This document shows positions 25,556 to 34,456 of a DNA stretch of 64,000 nt, one piece after another. The notes under the pieces are model-generated. The model did not search any database and had not been told where the DNA came from. It saw only the letters and a list, made by a program, of their open reading frames with translations. Location: assembly GCF_900683735.1 (NCBI RefSeq), contig NZ_LR215979.1, forward strand, positions 2,480,001 through 2,544,000, written 5' to 3'. The position numbers and the translations under genes are program-made. How positions within the stretch are numbered: the first letter of the stretch is position 1; every line of letters starts with the position of its first letter. The stretch comes from Fusobacterium ulcerans ATCC 49185 (GTDB taxonomy: Bacteria; Fusobacteriota; Fusobacteriia; Fusobacteriales; Fusobacteriaceae).

Positions 25556-26330
25556 GTCTTTCCTCCAATCCTGGAACAGAATCTAACAGTATTTTTGTAT
25601 AATTACTCCTTGGAGAACTCAATATTTGTTCAGGTTTTCCTTTTTCTATTATATTTCCATCTTTCATTACTACTATATTATCTGACATATATGAAGCTAC
25701 TCCTAAATTATGAGTTACAATTATTATGCTTGTCTTATATGTATTTCTCAAATTTATTAACTCCTGCACAATCTGTGCCTGTGTTGTTACATCTAAAGCA
25801 CTTGTAGGCTCATCAGCTAACAATATTTTGGGATTAAATGTCATTGCCATGGCAATCCCTATTCTTTGGCACATTCCTCCACTCAACTGATGAGGATAAC
25901 TCGCCATTACATTTTCAGGATCAGGAAGCTTCATTTTTGTTAACATCAACTCAGCTTTTTTTCTCGCTTCTTCCTTTGAGCAATTTGAATGATATTGAAT
26001 ATATTCAATATATTGACTCCCTATTTTCCTAATTGGATTTAGAGTATTCCGACAGTCTTGAAATATCATAGCTATATTTTTTCCTCTGTTTTTTTTCAAT
26101 ATCTCTCCATTCTTATCTAACAATTCCTCATTATCTAAAACAATGCTTCCAGATATTATTTTACTATTATATGAAAGAGCTCCTACTATACTTTTTATTA
26201 TTGTAGTTTTCCCACTCCCGCTTTCTCCTACTATACCTAGAATTTCGCCTTTTTTTACTGATAGACTAAAATCTTTTACTACTGGTTCTTTATCTCCATA
26301 TTGTATAGTTAAATTTTTTATCTTTAACAT
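25545..26330 (-). CDS. Nik/Opp-type ABC transporter ATPase (first)
   Basis: The 261-residue ATPase has Walker A GESGSGKTT, a Q-loop in MIFQDCRN, signature LSGGMCQRIGIAMAM and Walker B LLADEPTSALD, as in DppD and NikD. Length is short for DppD (about 320) because the C-terminal oligopeptide extension is nearly absent, which is also the case for NikD of Escherichia coli. It begins nine bases after the binding-protein stop, preceded by AGGAG. Together with the next gene it makes the heterodimeric motor of the importer. Confidence 0.9.
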   Translation of the reverse strand: MLKIKNLTIQYGDKEPVVKDFSLSVKKGEILGIVGESGSGKTTIIKSIVGALSYNSKIISGSIVLDNEELLDKNGEILKKNRGKNIAMIFQDCRNTLNPIRKIGSQYIEYIQYHSNCSKEEARKKAELMLTKMKLPDPENVMASYPHQLSGGMCQRIGIAMAMTFNPKILLADEPTSALDVTTQAQIVQELINLRNTYKTSIIIVTHNLGVASYMSDNIVVMKDGNIIEKGKPEQILSSPRSNYTKILLDSVPGLEERHVV

Positions 26331-26339
26331 AATATTCTC

Positions 26340-27893
26340 CTATTTTAAATCTGTTTTATTTGTTATCCAGTAGTAGTCTGTTGGATACAATACTGTATTT
26401 ATAATATCTTTTGAAGTTATTAAATATGTTGTTTCATACCCGAAGAAAATTGTAGGAATATCATTCATTATTAACTGCTGAATTTCAATAGTAAGTTTTT
26501 TTCTTTCTTCAGAGTTAAATTCTGCTGACAGTTTATCCAATAATTCATCTACTTTTGCATTATTATACCCTGTCTGGTTAGATGGTGATTTACTATACCA
26601 GTTTTCACGTAAATATTTCTCGGGATCTCCAGTATTTGCTACTAGCATATTCCAAATTAACATATCAAATCTTCCAGCATCTCTTAAATCTAACAAAGTT
26701 TCATAGCTCACTGTATTTATTTTAACATTAATTCCAACTTCTTTAAGACTTATTTGAGCTGCCTGAGCATATATTTTCAATTCTTCTCTGCTTGTATAAA
26801 TTACAAAATCAAGTTGAATTTTTTTACCATCAGGAGTTTCTATAAAACCATCTCCATCAATATCTTTATAACCTGCATCTTTCAATAATTGTTTTGCACT
26901 TTCTGGATTATAACTATTCTCATCTATTAACTCATCAAAACCAAAATCTAATGTTGGAGGAATTGGAGCTTTTCCTGAAGTTGCTCCTCCTTCCAACAAG
27001 ACTTTACAATAGATATCTCTGTTTAAAGCTCTTGATACTGCCTGACGTAAGACTTTATCTCCAAGAACACCTTTTTCATTCATAAAGGCAAAAGTTGTTC
27101 TTAAAGATTCCAAACTTTGAATATGATATTTCTTTTCATCTGCAAAATCTTGTAAATTTTCTGTTTTAAGATTATATGCAATCTGAATTTCCCCTGACTG
27201 TAATGCCATTGAACGTGTAGCTTGATCATTTATACATCTAAAAGTTACTTTATCTAAAGGAACTTCTCCATTCCAATAGTATTTATTTTTAACCACAACA
27301 CATACCTCAGTTGGGTTAAAAGATTCCACTACATATGGTCCAGTACAAACTGGTCCTTTCATTGCAAAAGTTGAAGTATCTGCATCTGTATTAACAATTA
27401 TAAATAAAGGGTCCGCTAAACATTCTGGAAGAACAGTCACTGGAGTATCCGTACTTATTAACAAATACTCCCCATCTATCTCTATTGACTTAGGAGCAAA
27501 GAATGTTGAAGCTCTGTTATTTAATTTAAATGTACGTTCAAGAGATTTTTTTACTCTTTCAGGTGTCATTTCTGTTCCATCAGAAAATTTAACTCCCTCT
27601 CTTATTTTAAATTTCCATACTTTTCCACCTTCGCTATTCTCCCAACTTTCTGCTAATAAAGGAGCTTTTTCTCCATGTTCATCAAATTTTACTAAAGTTT
27701 CTCCCACTCCATATCTTGATACTACCCAGCTAAAATACTGCTCTGTAGTTTCAAGAGTATCAGCAAAACTTGTTACTCCCACTACTATTTCTTTTTGAGC
27801 TGCTATTATTGATGTTGATATACCAATCATAGCTAAAACCATCATCCCTATTAAAATAATTCTACTGACATACTTTCTACTTTTCACTATCAT
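26340..27893 (-). CDS. Nik/Opp-type periplasmic substrate-binding protein
   Basis: The 517-residue protein belongs to the SBP_bac_5 family. It has a signal sequence (IILIGMMVLAMIGISTSIIAA) after a basic start, then KEIVVGVTSFADTLETTEQYFSW, LAESWENSEGGKVWKFKIREGVKFSDG, the hinge region and a C-terminal IQQLIMNDIPTIFFGYE. Family members bind peptides, nickel-histidine or metallophore complexes. The N-terminal pattern, with LETTEQYFSW instead of a peptide-type opening, resembles NikA-like proteins. A lipobox Cys is lacking, so it should be a soluble periplasmic protein. It is the middle gene of the riboswitch operon; the ligand is unproven. Confidence 0.88.
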   Translation of the reverse strand: MIVKSRKYVSRIILIGMMVLAMIGISTSIIAAQKEIVVGVTSFADTLETTEQYFSWVVSRYGVGETLVKFDEHGEKAPLLAESWENSEGGKVWKFKIREGVKFSDGTEMTPERVKKSLERTFKLNNRASTFFAPKSIEIDGEYLLISTDTPVTVLPECLADPLFIIVNTDADTSTFAMKGPVCTGPYVVESFNPTEVCVVVKNKYYWNGEVPLDKVTFRCINDQATRSMALQSGEIQIAYNLKTENLQDFADEKKYHIQSLESLRTTFAFMNEKGVLGDKVLRQAVSRALNRDIYCKVLLEGGATSGKAPIPPTLDFGFDELIDENSYNPESAKQLLKDAGYKDIDGDGFIETPDGKKIQLDFVIYTSREELKIYAQAAQISLKEVGINVKINTVSYETLLDLRDAGRFDMLIWNMLVANTGDPEKYLRENWYSKSPSNQTGYNNAKVDELLDKLSAEFNSEERKKLTIEIQQLIMNDIPTIFFGYETTYLITSKDIINTVLYPTDYYWITNKTDLK

Positions 27894-27916
27894 CTCCTGT
27901 TGCCTCCTTATATTTT

Positions 27917-28741
27917 TTAGTTATCCTTAGGATCTAAAATATCACGAATACTGTCTCCCAGCATATTAAATATTATTACTACTGTTATTATGGCCATTCC
28001 TGGATACATTATCAGCCATGAAGCTCTTGTTATATATGTTCTTCCTTCGTTCAACATCAGTCCCCATTCTGGAGTGGGAGCCTGTGCCCCAAATCCCAAG
28101 AAAGACAGTGATGTAAGTTCCAACATCATTGAGCCGATGTCTGTTGTAGCTGTCACAATCATTGTTGGTATCATATTAGGAATAAGATATCTTCCAATTA
28201 TTTTTCCTGTTCTCGCTCCACCTACAACAGCAGCTTCAATATACATATTATTTTTAATTTTTAAAACCAGACTTCTTGCCAGCCTTGCATATTTTGGCCA
28301 GCTTACTAAAGCTATAGCCAGTATAGCATTAATCATATTTGGCCCTAATAATCCAGCTACTGCTATCGCTAAGACCAACCCTGGAAATGAAATCATCATA
28401 TCTGCAAATCTCATTATGACTGTATCTACAATTCCTCCAAAATATCCTGCTAATATTCCAAATCCTGTTCCCATTATAAATACAACTGTAACTAAAGTAA
28501 ATGTCATTATTAATGAGGGTCTTGTTCCATAAATTATTCTTGAAAACATATCTCTTCCTAATCTATCTGTTCCCCACATATATTTTTCCCCTGGTGGAAC
28601 TAATGAATCAGTCATTATTGCATCATAAGGATTTTTTGCTGCAATCCATGGAGCAAAAACAGCAATTAATACAACTATCAATGCCAATATAGAAAAAATT
28701 ACAAACTGCTTATTTTTCATCAATCTTTTTATTAAATCCAT
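27917..28741 (-). CDS. Nik/Opp-type ABC transporter permease (second)
   Basis: The 274-residue permease has an N-terminal OppC-type segment, about six membrane spans and the binding-protein-dependent transport signature near residues 160-185 (EAAVVGGARTGKIIGRYLIPN). The periplasmic loop WGTDRLGRDMFSRIIYGTRPSL is typical of DppC and NikC. It starts two bases before the end of the partner permease, preceded by GGGGGAG, so the two are coupled. It forms the second half of the channel. Confidence 0.92.
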   Translation of the reverse strand: MDLIKRLMKNKQFVIFSILALIVVLIAVFAPWIAAKNPYDAIMTDSLVPPGEKYMWGTDRLGRDMFSRIIYGTRPSLIMTFTLVTVVFIMGTGFGILAGYFGGIVDTVIMRFADMMISFPGLVLAIAVAGLLGPNMINAILAIALVSWPKYARLARSLVLKIKNNMYIEAAVVGGARTGKIIGRYLIPNMIPTMIVTATTDIGSMMLELTSLSFLGFGAQAPTPEWGLMLNEGRTYITRASWLIMYPGMAIITVVIIFNMLGDSIRDILDPKDN

Positions 28742-28742
28742 T

Positions 28743-29681
28743 TTAATGCTTCTCCCCCAATCTAGGATCTAAATATTTATAAGAACTGTCTACTGCCAAA
28801 TTTATTAGCATATAAAATAATGCTATAAATAAAACATACCCCTGTACTAGCGGATAGTCATGAGTTGAAATTGCTTTTACAGCCATACTTCCCATTCCAG
28901 GCCAGTTGTATACTATTTCTACAACTGCTGTTCCACTTAATAAACTTCCTAAAGATAACCCTAAAAGCGTTACTAAAGGAAGTAGCACATTAGGAAGAAT
29001 ATGTTTAATCATTATTATTTTTTCACTCATTCCCCTTATTCTTGCTCCAGTTACATAGTCCTGTCTTAATTCATCTAATACTATTGTTCTCACTTGCCTT
29101 GTATATTTTGCTGACATTGACAAAGCTAAGGTTATTGCTGGAAGAATTAAAGCTTTCAAGTTTGCTGTCCCTCCTGCTATTGGTACCAATTTCAATTTTA
29201 CTCCAAATATACTTAAAAATATTAATCCCAACCAAAAACTTGGAACTGATATTCCTATAAAAGTAAATCCCCTTACAAAATAATCTATTTTTTTATTTCT
29301 ATTTATTGCAGCAAACACTCCTAATGGTATTGATATTACCACCATTAAAACTAATGATGCTACAGCTAATTTTAATGTTATAAAAAAGTTGGAAATAAGC
29401 TTTCTCCAAACTGGAACCTTTAAAGAATAAGAGTACCCCATATCTCCTCTGCATATTTTGAGCAGCCAATCTCCATATTGAGTTAAAAATGGCTTATCTA
29501 ACCCCAATTCTATTCTTGTCTGAGCCAAAAGCTCTGGTGTTGGAATATTTCCACAGGCTGTCAGCATAATTTCTGCTGGATCTCCTGGAGATAAATATAT
29601 TAATGCAAATGTTAAAAAACTTATTCCAAATAAAACAATTCCTATTTGAAATAACTTCTTTAAAAAATTCTTTCCATTCAT
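28743..29681 (-). CDS. Nik/Opp-type ABC transporter permease (first)
   Basis: The 312-residue permease has the DppB/NikB layout: one N-terminal span, the periplasmic segment YLSPGDPAEIMLTACGNIPTPELLAQTRIELGLDKP, then five more spans with the EAA-type loop VTGARIRGMSEKIIMIKHILPNVL. It is the first gene after a cobalamin riboswitch and terminator. Comparative studies of B12 regulons have proposed Nik-like importers under this riboswitch as cobalt transporters; here the same inference applies. AAGGGGAG precedes the ATG. Confidence 0.92.
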   Translation of the reverse strand: MNGKNFLKKLFQIGIVLFGISFLTFALIYLSPGDPAEIMLTACGNIPTPELLAQTRIELGLDKPFLTQYGDWLLKICRGDMGYSYSLKVPVWRKLISNFFITLKLAVASLVLMVVISIPLGVFAAINRNKKIDYFVRGFTFIGISVPSFWLGLIFLSIFGVKLKLVPIAGGTANLKALILPAITLALSMSAKYTRQVRTIVLDELRQDYVTGARIRGMSEKIIMIKHILPNVLLPLVTLLGLSLGSLLSGTAVVEIVYNWPGMGSMAVKAISTHDYPLVQGYVLFIALFYMLINLAVDSSYKYLDPRLGEKH

Positions 29682-29734
29682 TATTTTCTGCTCCCCTTGA
29701 TTTTATCTTTATACCTCTTCTATCCAGATTTAAA

Positions 29735-29819
29735 ATAAAAAAATCAATCCTTACAGCTAAAATTTCAAAATAGAGATTTCCCCTTAATTTTAAAATTTTA
29801 GTCTTAAAGAATTGATTAT
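29735..29819 (-). terminator. Riboswitch-controlled terminator of the importer operon
   Basis: On the minus strand CTAAAATTT pairs with AAATTTTAG, and the outer AATCAAT and ATTGATT extend the stem past an internal loop, followed by TTTTTTATTTT. It lies between the aptamer and the first permease gene, where an expression platform is expected. Confidence 0.75.
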
Positions 29820-29913
29820 TTTCAATAACTATAAATATTATTTTTTAATAAATATATCATTATTATATAATAATCTATCACTCTTATCTCCCCAATAAAA
29901 GTTAAAACTAAAA

Positions 29914-30062
29914 CTAGATAAGTCTCCTGGCTTGATTTCATCTTACTCCTATCCCTTCCCAGAATTTTCCAGTGGTTTTGATAGTTTCATCAATCTTACA
30001 GTAGCGGGGGCTGCGTAGGAATTTCACCTACTTCCTCTTTTAAGCTATAAGCACCTAATTTT
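29914..30062 (-). promoter_or_regulatory. Cobalamin riboswitch (importer operon)
   Basis: The minus strand reads ATTAGGTGC, AGAGGAAGTAGGTGAAATTCCTACGCAGCCCCCGCTACTGT, CCACTGGAAAATTCTGGGAAGG and ATCAAGCCAGGAGACTTAT. These are the conserved cobalamin aptamer blocks, with a canonical CCCGCTACTGT-type segment. It differs clearly from the duplicated pair at 15.5 and 22.7 kb, so it has a separate origin. Confidence 0.93.
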
Positions 30063-30081
30063 TATTTATTTCTTAATAAGA

Positions 30082-30110
30082 ATTAAAACATATATAAAAA
30101 TTTTTGTCAA
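30082..30110 (-). promoter_or_regulatory. Promoter of the importer operon
   Basis: TTGACA (30110-30105, minus strand) and TTTAAT (30087-30082) with a 17-base spacer lie immediately upstream of the aptamer. Confidence 0.75.
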
Positions 30111-30245
30111 TTTTTTTCTTCAAATAAATGTGTTTATTTAGAGAATAATAAACGATCTATGTTAATATTTACTTTTTAACTGGCTTTATCTAAATTTAAT
30201 ATATATTTAAATTTTTATTTAATAAATAATTTTTCTCTAAAAAAT

Positions 30246-30300
30246 ACTGCCTTCATAATAGATAAATTTTTATTATTTTATCTATCTATGTAAAGGCAGC
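30246..30300 (-). terminator. Terminator downstream of recG
   Basis: CTGCCTT and AAGGCAG, extended inward by ATAGATAAA-type arms, form a long stem followed on the minus strand by TATTTTTTAG. It separates recG from the importer promoter. Confidence 0.75.
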
Positions 30301-30351
30301 ATATCATTTTTAAATTTTCTAATAAATTCTCAATAATGTTTTTATTTATTT

Positions 30352-32412
30352 TTAATTTTCTTTAAATTTTTCTTCAATATCATATTTTAGATATCTATTT
30401 TTTATTATCCCTTTATTCTCTTTCAGATAATCTGTACAAATATCCTTTACAAGTTTGATAGTTTTCACATCATGAACTATATCTGTAAATTTAAGATCAC
30501 TGAACCCACTCTGTTTTGTTCCAAATATTTCTCCTGATTTTCTAAGTTTTAAATCTTCCTCTGCTATTTTAAATCCATCCTGTGTTTCTTCCATTACCTG
30601 AAGTCTTGATTTAGAAACAGCATTATCTGTTCTTGACACTAGAAAGCAGTAAGACTGATATTCTCCTCTTCCTACTCTTCCTCTTAGCTGATGTAGGGCA
30701 GAAAGTCCGAATCTTTCAGCATTATTTATTACCATAACTGTGGCATTAGGTACATCTACTCCTACTTCGATAACAGTGGTTGAAACCATTATGTCCAGTT
30801 CCTTATTCTTAAATCTACTCATTATTTCATCTTTTTCAGCATTCTTCATCCTTCCATGAAGCACCCCAATTCTATAATCAGGAAGATATTTGCTCACTTC
30901 CTCAAGAAGTTCTTCTGTAGATTTAGCTGCCAACTTTTCACTTTCCTCTATAAGAGGGGCAACAAAATATGCCTGTCTTCCTTGAAAAAGCTTTTTTCCA
31001 ATAAATTCATACATAGTTTTTGTTTCTTCTATTGTAGCTATCCATTTAGTTTTGATAGGTTTTCTCCCTGGAGGAAGTTCATCTATTACTGATACATCTA
31101 AATCTCCATAAATACTCAATGCCAATGATCTTGGAATAGGTGTTGCACTCATTACCACAAGATTAGCCAAAACTCCCTTATCTCTCAATAATTTCCTCTG
31201 TACTACTCCAAACCTGTGCTGTTCATCTATTATTATAAGTCCAAGTCTTTCAAATTCTACATTTTCTTCTATAAGGGCATGAGTTCCTATAACTATATCC
31301 ACTTCTCCCTCTTTTATTGAATCCAGAAGCTTCTGTTTAGCTTTCCCTTTAAAACTTCCAGTGAGAAGTTCTACCTTTACTCCAAGTTTTTCAAATTTAT
31401 CCTTTACTGAAAGATAATGCTGCACTGCAAGTATCTCTGTTGGTGCCATCAACACTCCCTGATATGAGTTTTCTACCATATAAAGAAGAAGCACCATAGA
31501 CACTATTGTTTTTCCACTTCCAACATCTCCCTGTATAAGCCTATTTATTATTCTTCCATTTGAAAGATCTCTATATATTTCTGTTATAACTTTTTTTTGT
31601 GCTTTAGTAAGAGAAAAAGTCAAATTTTCAAGATATTGTTTTACCAAAGTTTTTTTATCTTCAAGCTCATATTTGCTTGTATTCTGACTGTCCATTTCGA
31701 ACCTTTTTTGAAGTATTCCCATTTCCAGTACCAGTAATTCTTCTATTGCAAATCTTCTCTTTGCTTCCTCAAGATTTTTACTGTTCTTTGGAAAATGTAT
31801 CTCTCTCATAGCATGTTCTCTATCCATTACTTTATACTTTTTCAATATCTCCTCTGGAATATTCTCCTGAAAAATATAAAGTTTGCTTTTCATAGCTTCT
31901 TTCATCAGCTTACGAAGAGTATTCTGAGGCATCTCTTTACTTGTACTATATATAGGAAGTATTTCTCCTGTTTCAAGTTTCTGCTGGTTACTACTTAGTT
32001 TGAATTCTGGATTTACCAGTTGATAGACATAACCTCTTTTTATCTGACCAATGAATATATATTCCTCTCCTATCTTTAGAGTTTTTCTAAGGTAAGGCAT
32101 TTGAAACCACACCAGTTCTATTATCCCTGTATTGTCGGTAGCAGTTGCCTTGACCATCTTCAACCCTGATCTGGTAGGAGGTGCAGTCACTGTAAGAAGT
32201 GTTCCTTTGAGAACTACATATTCATCTCCACGAAGATCTCCCATCTTCATGATATTAGTTCTGTCATCATATGCTCTTGGGAAATAATAGAATAAATCAT
32301 ACAAAGATTTTATTCCCAGTCTTTTCAGCTTATTTGTATTTTTTTCATCGAAATACTTTATTTCAGCATCTTCTATAGGCTGATACATATCTCTGTATTC
32401 TTCTTTTTTCAT
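30352..32412 (-). CDS. recG: ATP-dependent DNA helicase RecG
   Basis: The 686-residue protein is a full-length RecG, the helicase that remodels stalled replication forks and Holliday junctions. It has the N-terminal wedge (OB) domain with LKGTLLTVTAPPTRSGLKMVKATATDNTG, then superfamily 2 motifs: Walker A GDVGSGKT, the DEQH box in IIIDEQHRFG, VMSATPIPRSLALS (motif III), and the C-terminal VLHGRMK, TTVIEVGVDVPNATVMVI and QLRGRVGRG. AGGGAAATTTCC precedes the ATG. It follows yebC, separated by a terminator, so it probably has its own promoter. Confidence 0.96.
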   Translation of the reverse strand: MKKEEYRDMYQPIEDAEIKYFDEKNTNKLKRLGIKSLYDLFYYFPRAYDDRTNIMKMGDLRGDEYVVLKGTLLTVTAPPTRSGLKMVKATATDNTGIIELVWFQMPYLRKTLKIGEEYIFIGQIKRGYVYQLVNPEFKLSSNQQKLETGEILPIYSTSKEMPQNTLRKLMKEAMKSKLYIFQENIPEEILKKYKVMDREHAMREIHFPKNSKNLEEAKRRFAIEELLVLEMGILQKRFEMDSQNTSKYELEDKKTLVKQYLENLTFSLTKAQKKVITEIYRDLSNGRIINRLIQGDVGSGKTIVSMVLLLYMVENSYQGVLMAPTEILAVQHYLSVKDKFEKLGVKVELLTGSFKGKAKQKLLDSIKEGEVDIVIGTHALIEENVEFERLGLIIIDEQHRFGVVQRKLLRDKGVLANLVVMSATPIPRSLALSIYGDLDVSVIDELPPGRKPIKTKWIATIEETKTMYEFIGKKLFQGRQAYFVAPLIEESEKLAAKSTEELLEEVSKYLPDYRIGVLHGRMKNAEKDEIMSRFKNKELDIMVSTTVIEVGVDVPNATVMVINNAERFGLSALHQLRGRVGRGEYQSYCFLVSRTDNAVSKSRLQVMEETQDGFKIAEEDLKLRKSGEIFGTKQSGFSDLKFTDIVHDVKTIKLVKDICTDYLKENKGIIKNRYLKYDIEEKFKEN

Positions 32413-32433
32413 GGAAATTTCCCTCCTTCTATA

Positions 32434-32481
32434 TAAAAATTATGAGGCAGCTCAAAACTAAAATAATTTTGAGCCCCCTCA
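32434..32481 (-). terminator. Terminator between yebC and recG
   Basis: TGAGGGGGCTCAAAA and TTTTGAGCTGCCTCA pair with one mismatch around a short loop, followed on the minus strand by TAATTTTTATA. It lies just after the yebC stop. Confidence 0.85.
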
Positions 32482-32493
32482 CTATACTTTTTT

Positions 32494-33243
32494 CTAATCT
32501 AATTGATCTAGTAATTCCTCTGCGATATCAAAGTTAGCATAAACATCTTGAACATCATCAAGATCATCTAATGCATCATAAAGAACCATTACTTTTTTAG
32601 CAGTTTCAAGATCAGTGATCTCAACTTTATTTTCTGGGTTCATTGAAATTTCAGCTTCTTCATAAGCATATCCTGCTGTTTTTAGATTTTCAAGAACAGT
32701 TTGGAATTCAGTATAGTCAGTGATAACTTCAAATACTCCATCCTCTTCAGATACATCCTCTGCTCCTGCTTCTAAAGCTGCCATCATAAATTCATCTGGA
32801 TCTATTCCTTCTGATTTTACAGTAATAACTCCCTGTTTTTTAAACATCCATGCAACAGCACCATCAGTTCCAAGATTTCCACCTTTTCTAGTGAAAGTCA
32901 TTCTAACTTCTGAAGCTGATCTATTTTTATTGTCTGTAACTACATCAACTATAAAAGCTGTTCCTGCTGGACCATATCCTTCATATCTGATTTCAGAGAA
33001 TTCTACACCTTCAAGCTCTCCAGTTCCTTTTTTAATAGCTCTTTCTAATATATCTTTAGGCATATTTCCAGCTTTTGCTTTCTCTATTGCGAGTCTAAGT
33101 CTAGGGTTAAAGTTTGGATCCCCCCCACCCTCTTTAGCTGCTATTGTTAGTTCTCTTCCAAATTTAGTGAATAATTTTGCTCTTTTTCTATCTTGAGCAC
33201 CTTTTCTATGTTGGATATTATTCCATTTACTATGTCCTGACAC
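32494..33243 (-). CDS. yebC: YebC/PmpR family protein
   Basis: The 249-residue protein begins SGHSKWNNIQHRKGAQDRKRAKLFTKFGRELTIAAKEGG, the hallmark of YebC/PmpR, and ends FDIAEELLDQLD. The family has been described as DNA-binding regulators and, more recently, as ribosome-associated factors that ease translation of proline-rich motifs. The start is GTG 33243, eight bases after AGGAGG; no ATG is available nearby and the Ser-Gly-His-Ser start aligns with the family. It is a normal-length housekeeping protein. Confidence 0.95.
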   Translation of the reverse strand: MSGHSKWNNIQHRKGAQDRKRAKLFTKFGRELTIAAKEGGGDPNFNPRLRLAIEKAKAGNMPKDILERAIKKGTGELEGVEFSEIRYEGYGPAGTAFIVDVVTDNKNRSASEVRMTFTRKGGNLGTDGAVAWMFKKQGVITVKSEGIDPDEFMMAALEAGAEDVSEEDGVFEVITDYTEFQTVLENLKTAGYAYEEAEISMNPENKVEITDLETAKKVMVLYDALDDLDDVQDVYANFDIAEELLDQLD

Positions 33244-33302
33244 AAGAAACCTCCTAATTTTTTCTTAATAATATAAAATTTTATCATATTAGCTCAGATT
33301 TT

Positions 33303-33854
33303 TCAATATTTCTTAGCCTCAATCAAATTATTTTTTAAAAAAATGATATCTACTTTTTTATCATGTTTTTCAGCTTCTATTTTTTCTACAATTTGAAATT
33401 CATATGCAAGAGATGCTTTTATTGAGTCTGGATAATCTTCTAAAAACCTATCATAATATCCTTTTCCAAATCCAATTCTATTTCCCTCTTTATCAAAAGC
33501 TACCCCTGGAACTATTATCAAATCTATTTTTCCAGTATATTTATCTCCAATGGGCTCTTCTATACCCATAGTTCCTTTTTGAAAACCTTTTCCATATTCT
33601 ACAGCCTCCATATTTTCATTTCCCACTGTTCTTGGAAGTATAAGCTTTTTCCCTGCTCTCAATATGGCCTTATTTATTTCGTGAGTATCTACTTCATTTT
33701 TAAAACTCATATAGCTCATTACTGTTTCAGCTTTCTGAAAATAACTGCTTTCCAATAATGCTTCTGTTATTTTTTCACTTGTTTCTTCAACTTCAAAAAA
33801 TGAAAGTAATTCTCTTTTTCCTCTTATATAATTTCTAATATTCTTCTTCTCCAT
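33303..33854 (-). CDS. 5-formyltetrahydrofolate cyclo-ligase
   Basis: The 183-residue protein matches the 5-FTHF cyclo-ligase family: IRNYIRGKRELLSF near the start (nucleotide-binding basic segment), YMSFKNEVDT in the middle and the signature VPGVAFDKEGNRIGFGKGYYDRFL at about 115-140. It converts 5-formyl-THF to 5,10-methenyl-THF with ATP. The first 20 bases overlap the end of the upstream glycosylase-like gene, so translation is coupled. The ATG follows AAAAGGGT. Confidence 0.93.
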   Translation of the reverse strand: MEKKNIRNYIRGKRELLSFFEVEETSEKITEALLESSYFQKAETVMSYMSFKNEVDTHEINKAILRAGKKLILPRTVGNENMEAVEYGKGFQKGTMGIEEPIGDKYTGKIDLIIVPGVAFDKEGNRIGFGKGYYDRFLEDYPDSIKASLAYEFQIVEKIEAEKHDKKVDIIFLKNNLIEAKKY

Positions 33855-34443
33855 ACCCTTTTGACATCTCCTCTTTCAAAAGTTTAAGGTCACTCCAGAA
33901 TTCTATGGCTACTTTTGATTTTTTACCACTGTCATTTCTAGACTTTTTTACAAAATTTACATCATAAGTAAGTAAAAGTTTTATTCCTCCAATCCATTGT
34001 ATAAACTTTCCTCTTTCCTCCCCTATCTTTACATCCCTTTTAAGAAGAGCTCTAGCTGCTTCCGGACCTAAAGCTACAACTATTTTTGGATTTATAAGAG
34101 CTATCTGCATATCCAGCATTTCCAATAATTCATTTTGATCATCTTCCATATATTCTCTAAATTTACAGTCTTTTTTAGCAAGTGTAGTTATGTAATATTC
34201 ATCTGGAAGTATTCCTTCTATATCACATAATTTTATAAGAAATTCTCCACTAGAACCAGAAGCAACTTTCAAATCTTCATTTTGATAAAGATCTGGGTCA
34301 TCTCCTATAAAAAGGACTGAGGCATCTTTATTTCCACTTCCTATGAGAAGTTTCCTGTCAGCTCCCTCTCCATAATTATTTCCAAGACCTTCAACTTCAA
34401 ACTTTATTGTTTCCCAAAGTTCTCCTACTTCTTCATTTATCAT
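33835..34443 (-). CDS. Uracil-DNA glycosylase-like protein
   Basis: The 202-residue protein has the uracil-DNA glycosylase fold signature in outline: ASVLFIGDDPDLYQNEDLKVASGSSGEFLIKLCD corresponds to the catalytic GEAPG-type segment, YYITTLAKKDCKF to the following strand, and NPKIVVALGPEAARALL to the conserved LG..A motif. The family 4 catalytic Glu and four cluster cysteines are not evident; only two cysteines occur in this area. It may have a different specificity or be a non-enzymatic relative. AAGGAGG precedes the ATG. It is co-transcribed with the cyclo-ligase and a metallo-hydrolase. Confidence 0.72.
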   Translation of the reverse strand: MINEEVGELWETIKFEVEGLGNNYGEGADRKLLIGSGNKDASVLFIGDDPDLYQNEDLKVASGSSGEFLIKLCDIEGILPDEYYITTLAKKDCKFREYMEDDQNELLEMLDMQIALINPKIVVALGPEAARALLKRDVKIGEERGKFIQWIGGIKLLLTYDVNFVKKSRNDSGKKSKVAIEFWSDLKLLKEEMSKGYGEEEY

Positions 34444-34456
34444 TATCTACACCTCC

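Noticed and set aside
27990-28532. Open frame of 180 codons on the plus strand
   Set aside because: It mirrors the permease gene on the minus strand, with no ribosome site or family resemblance.
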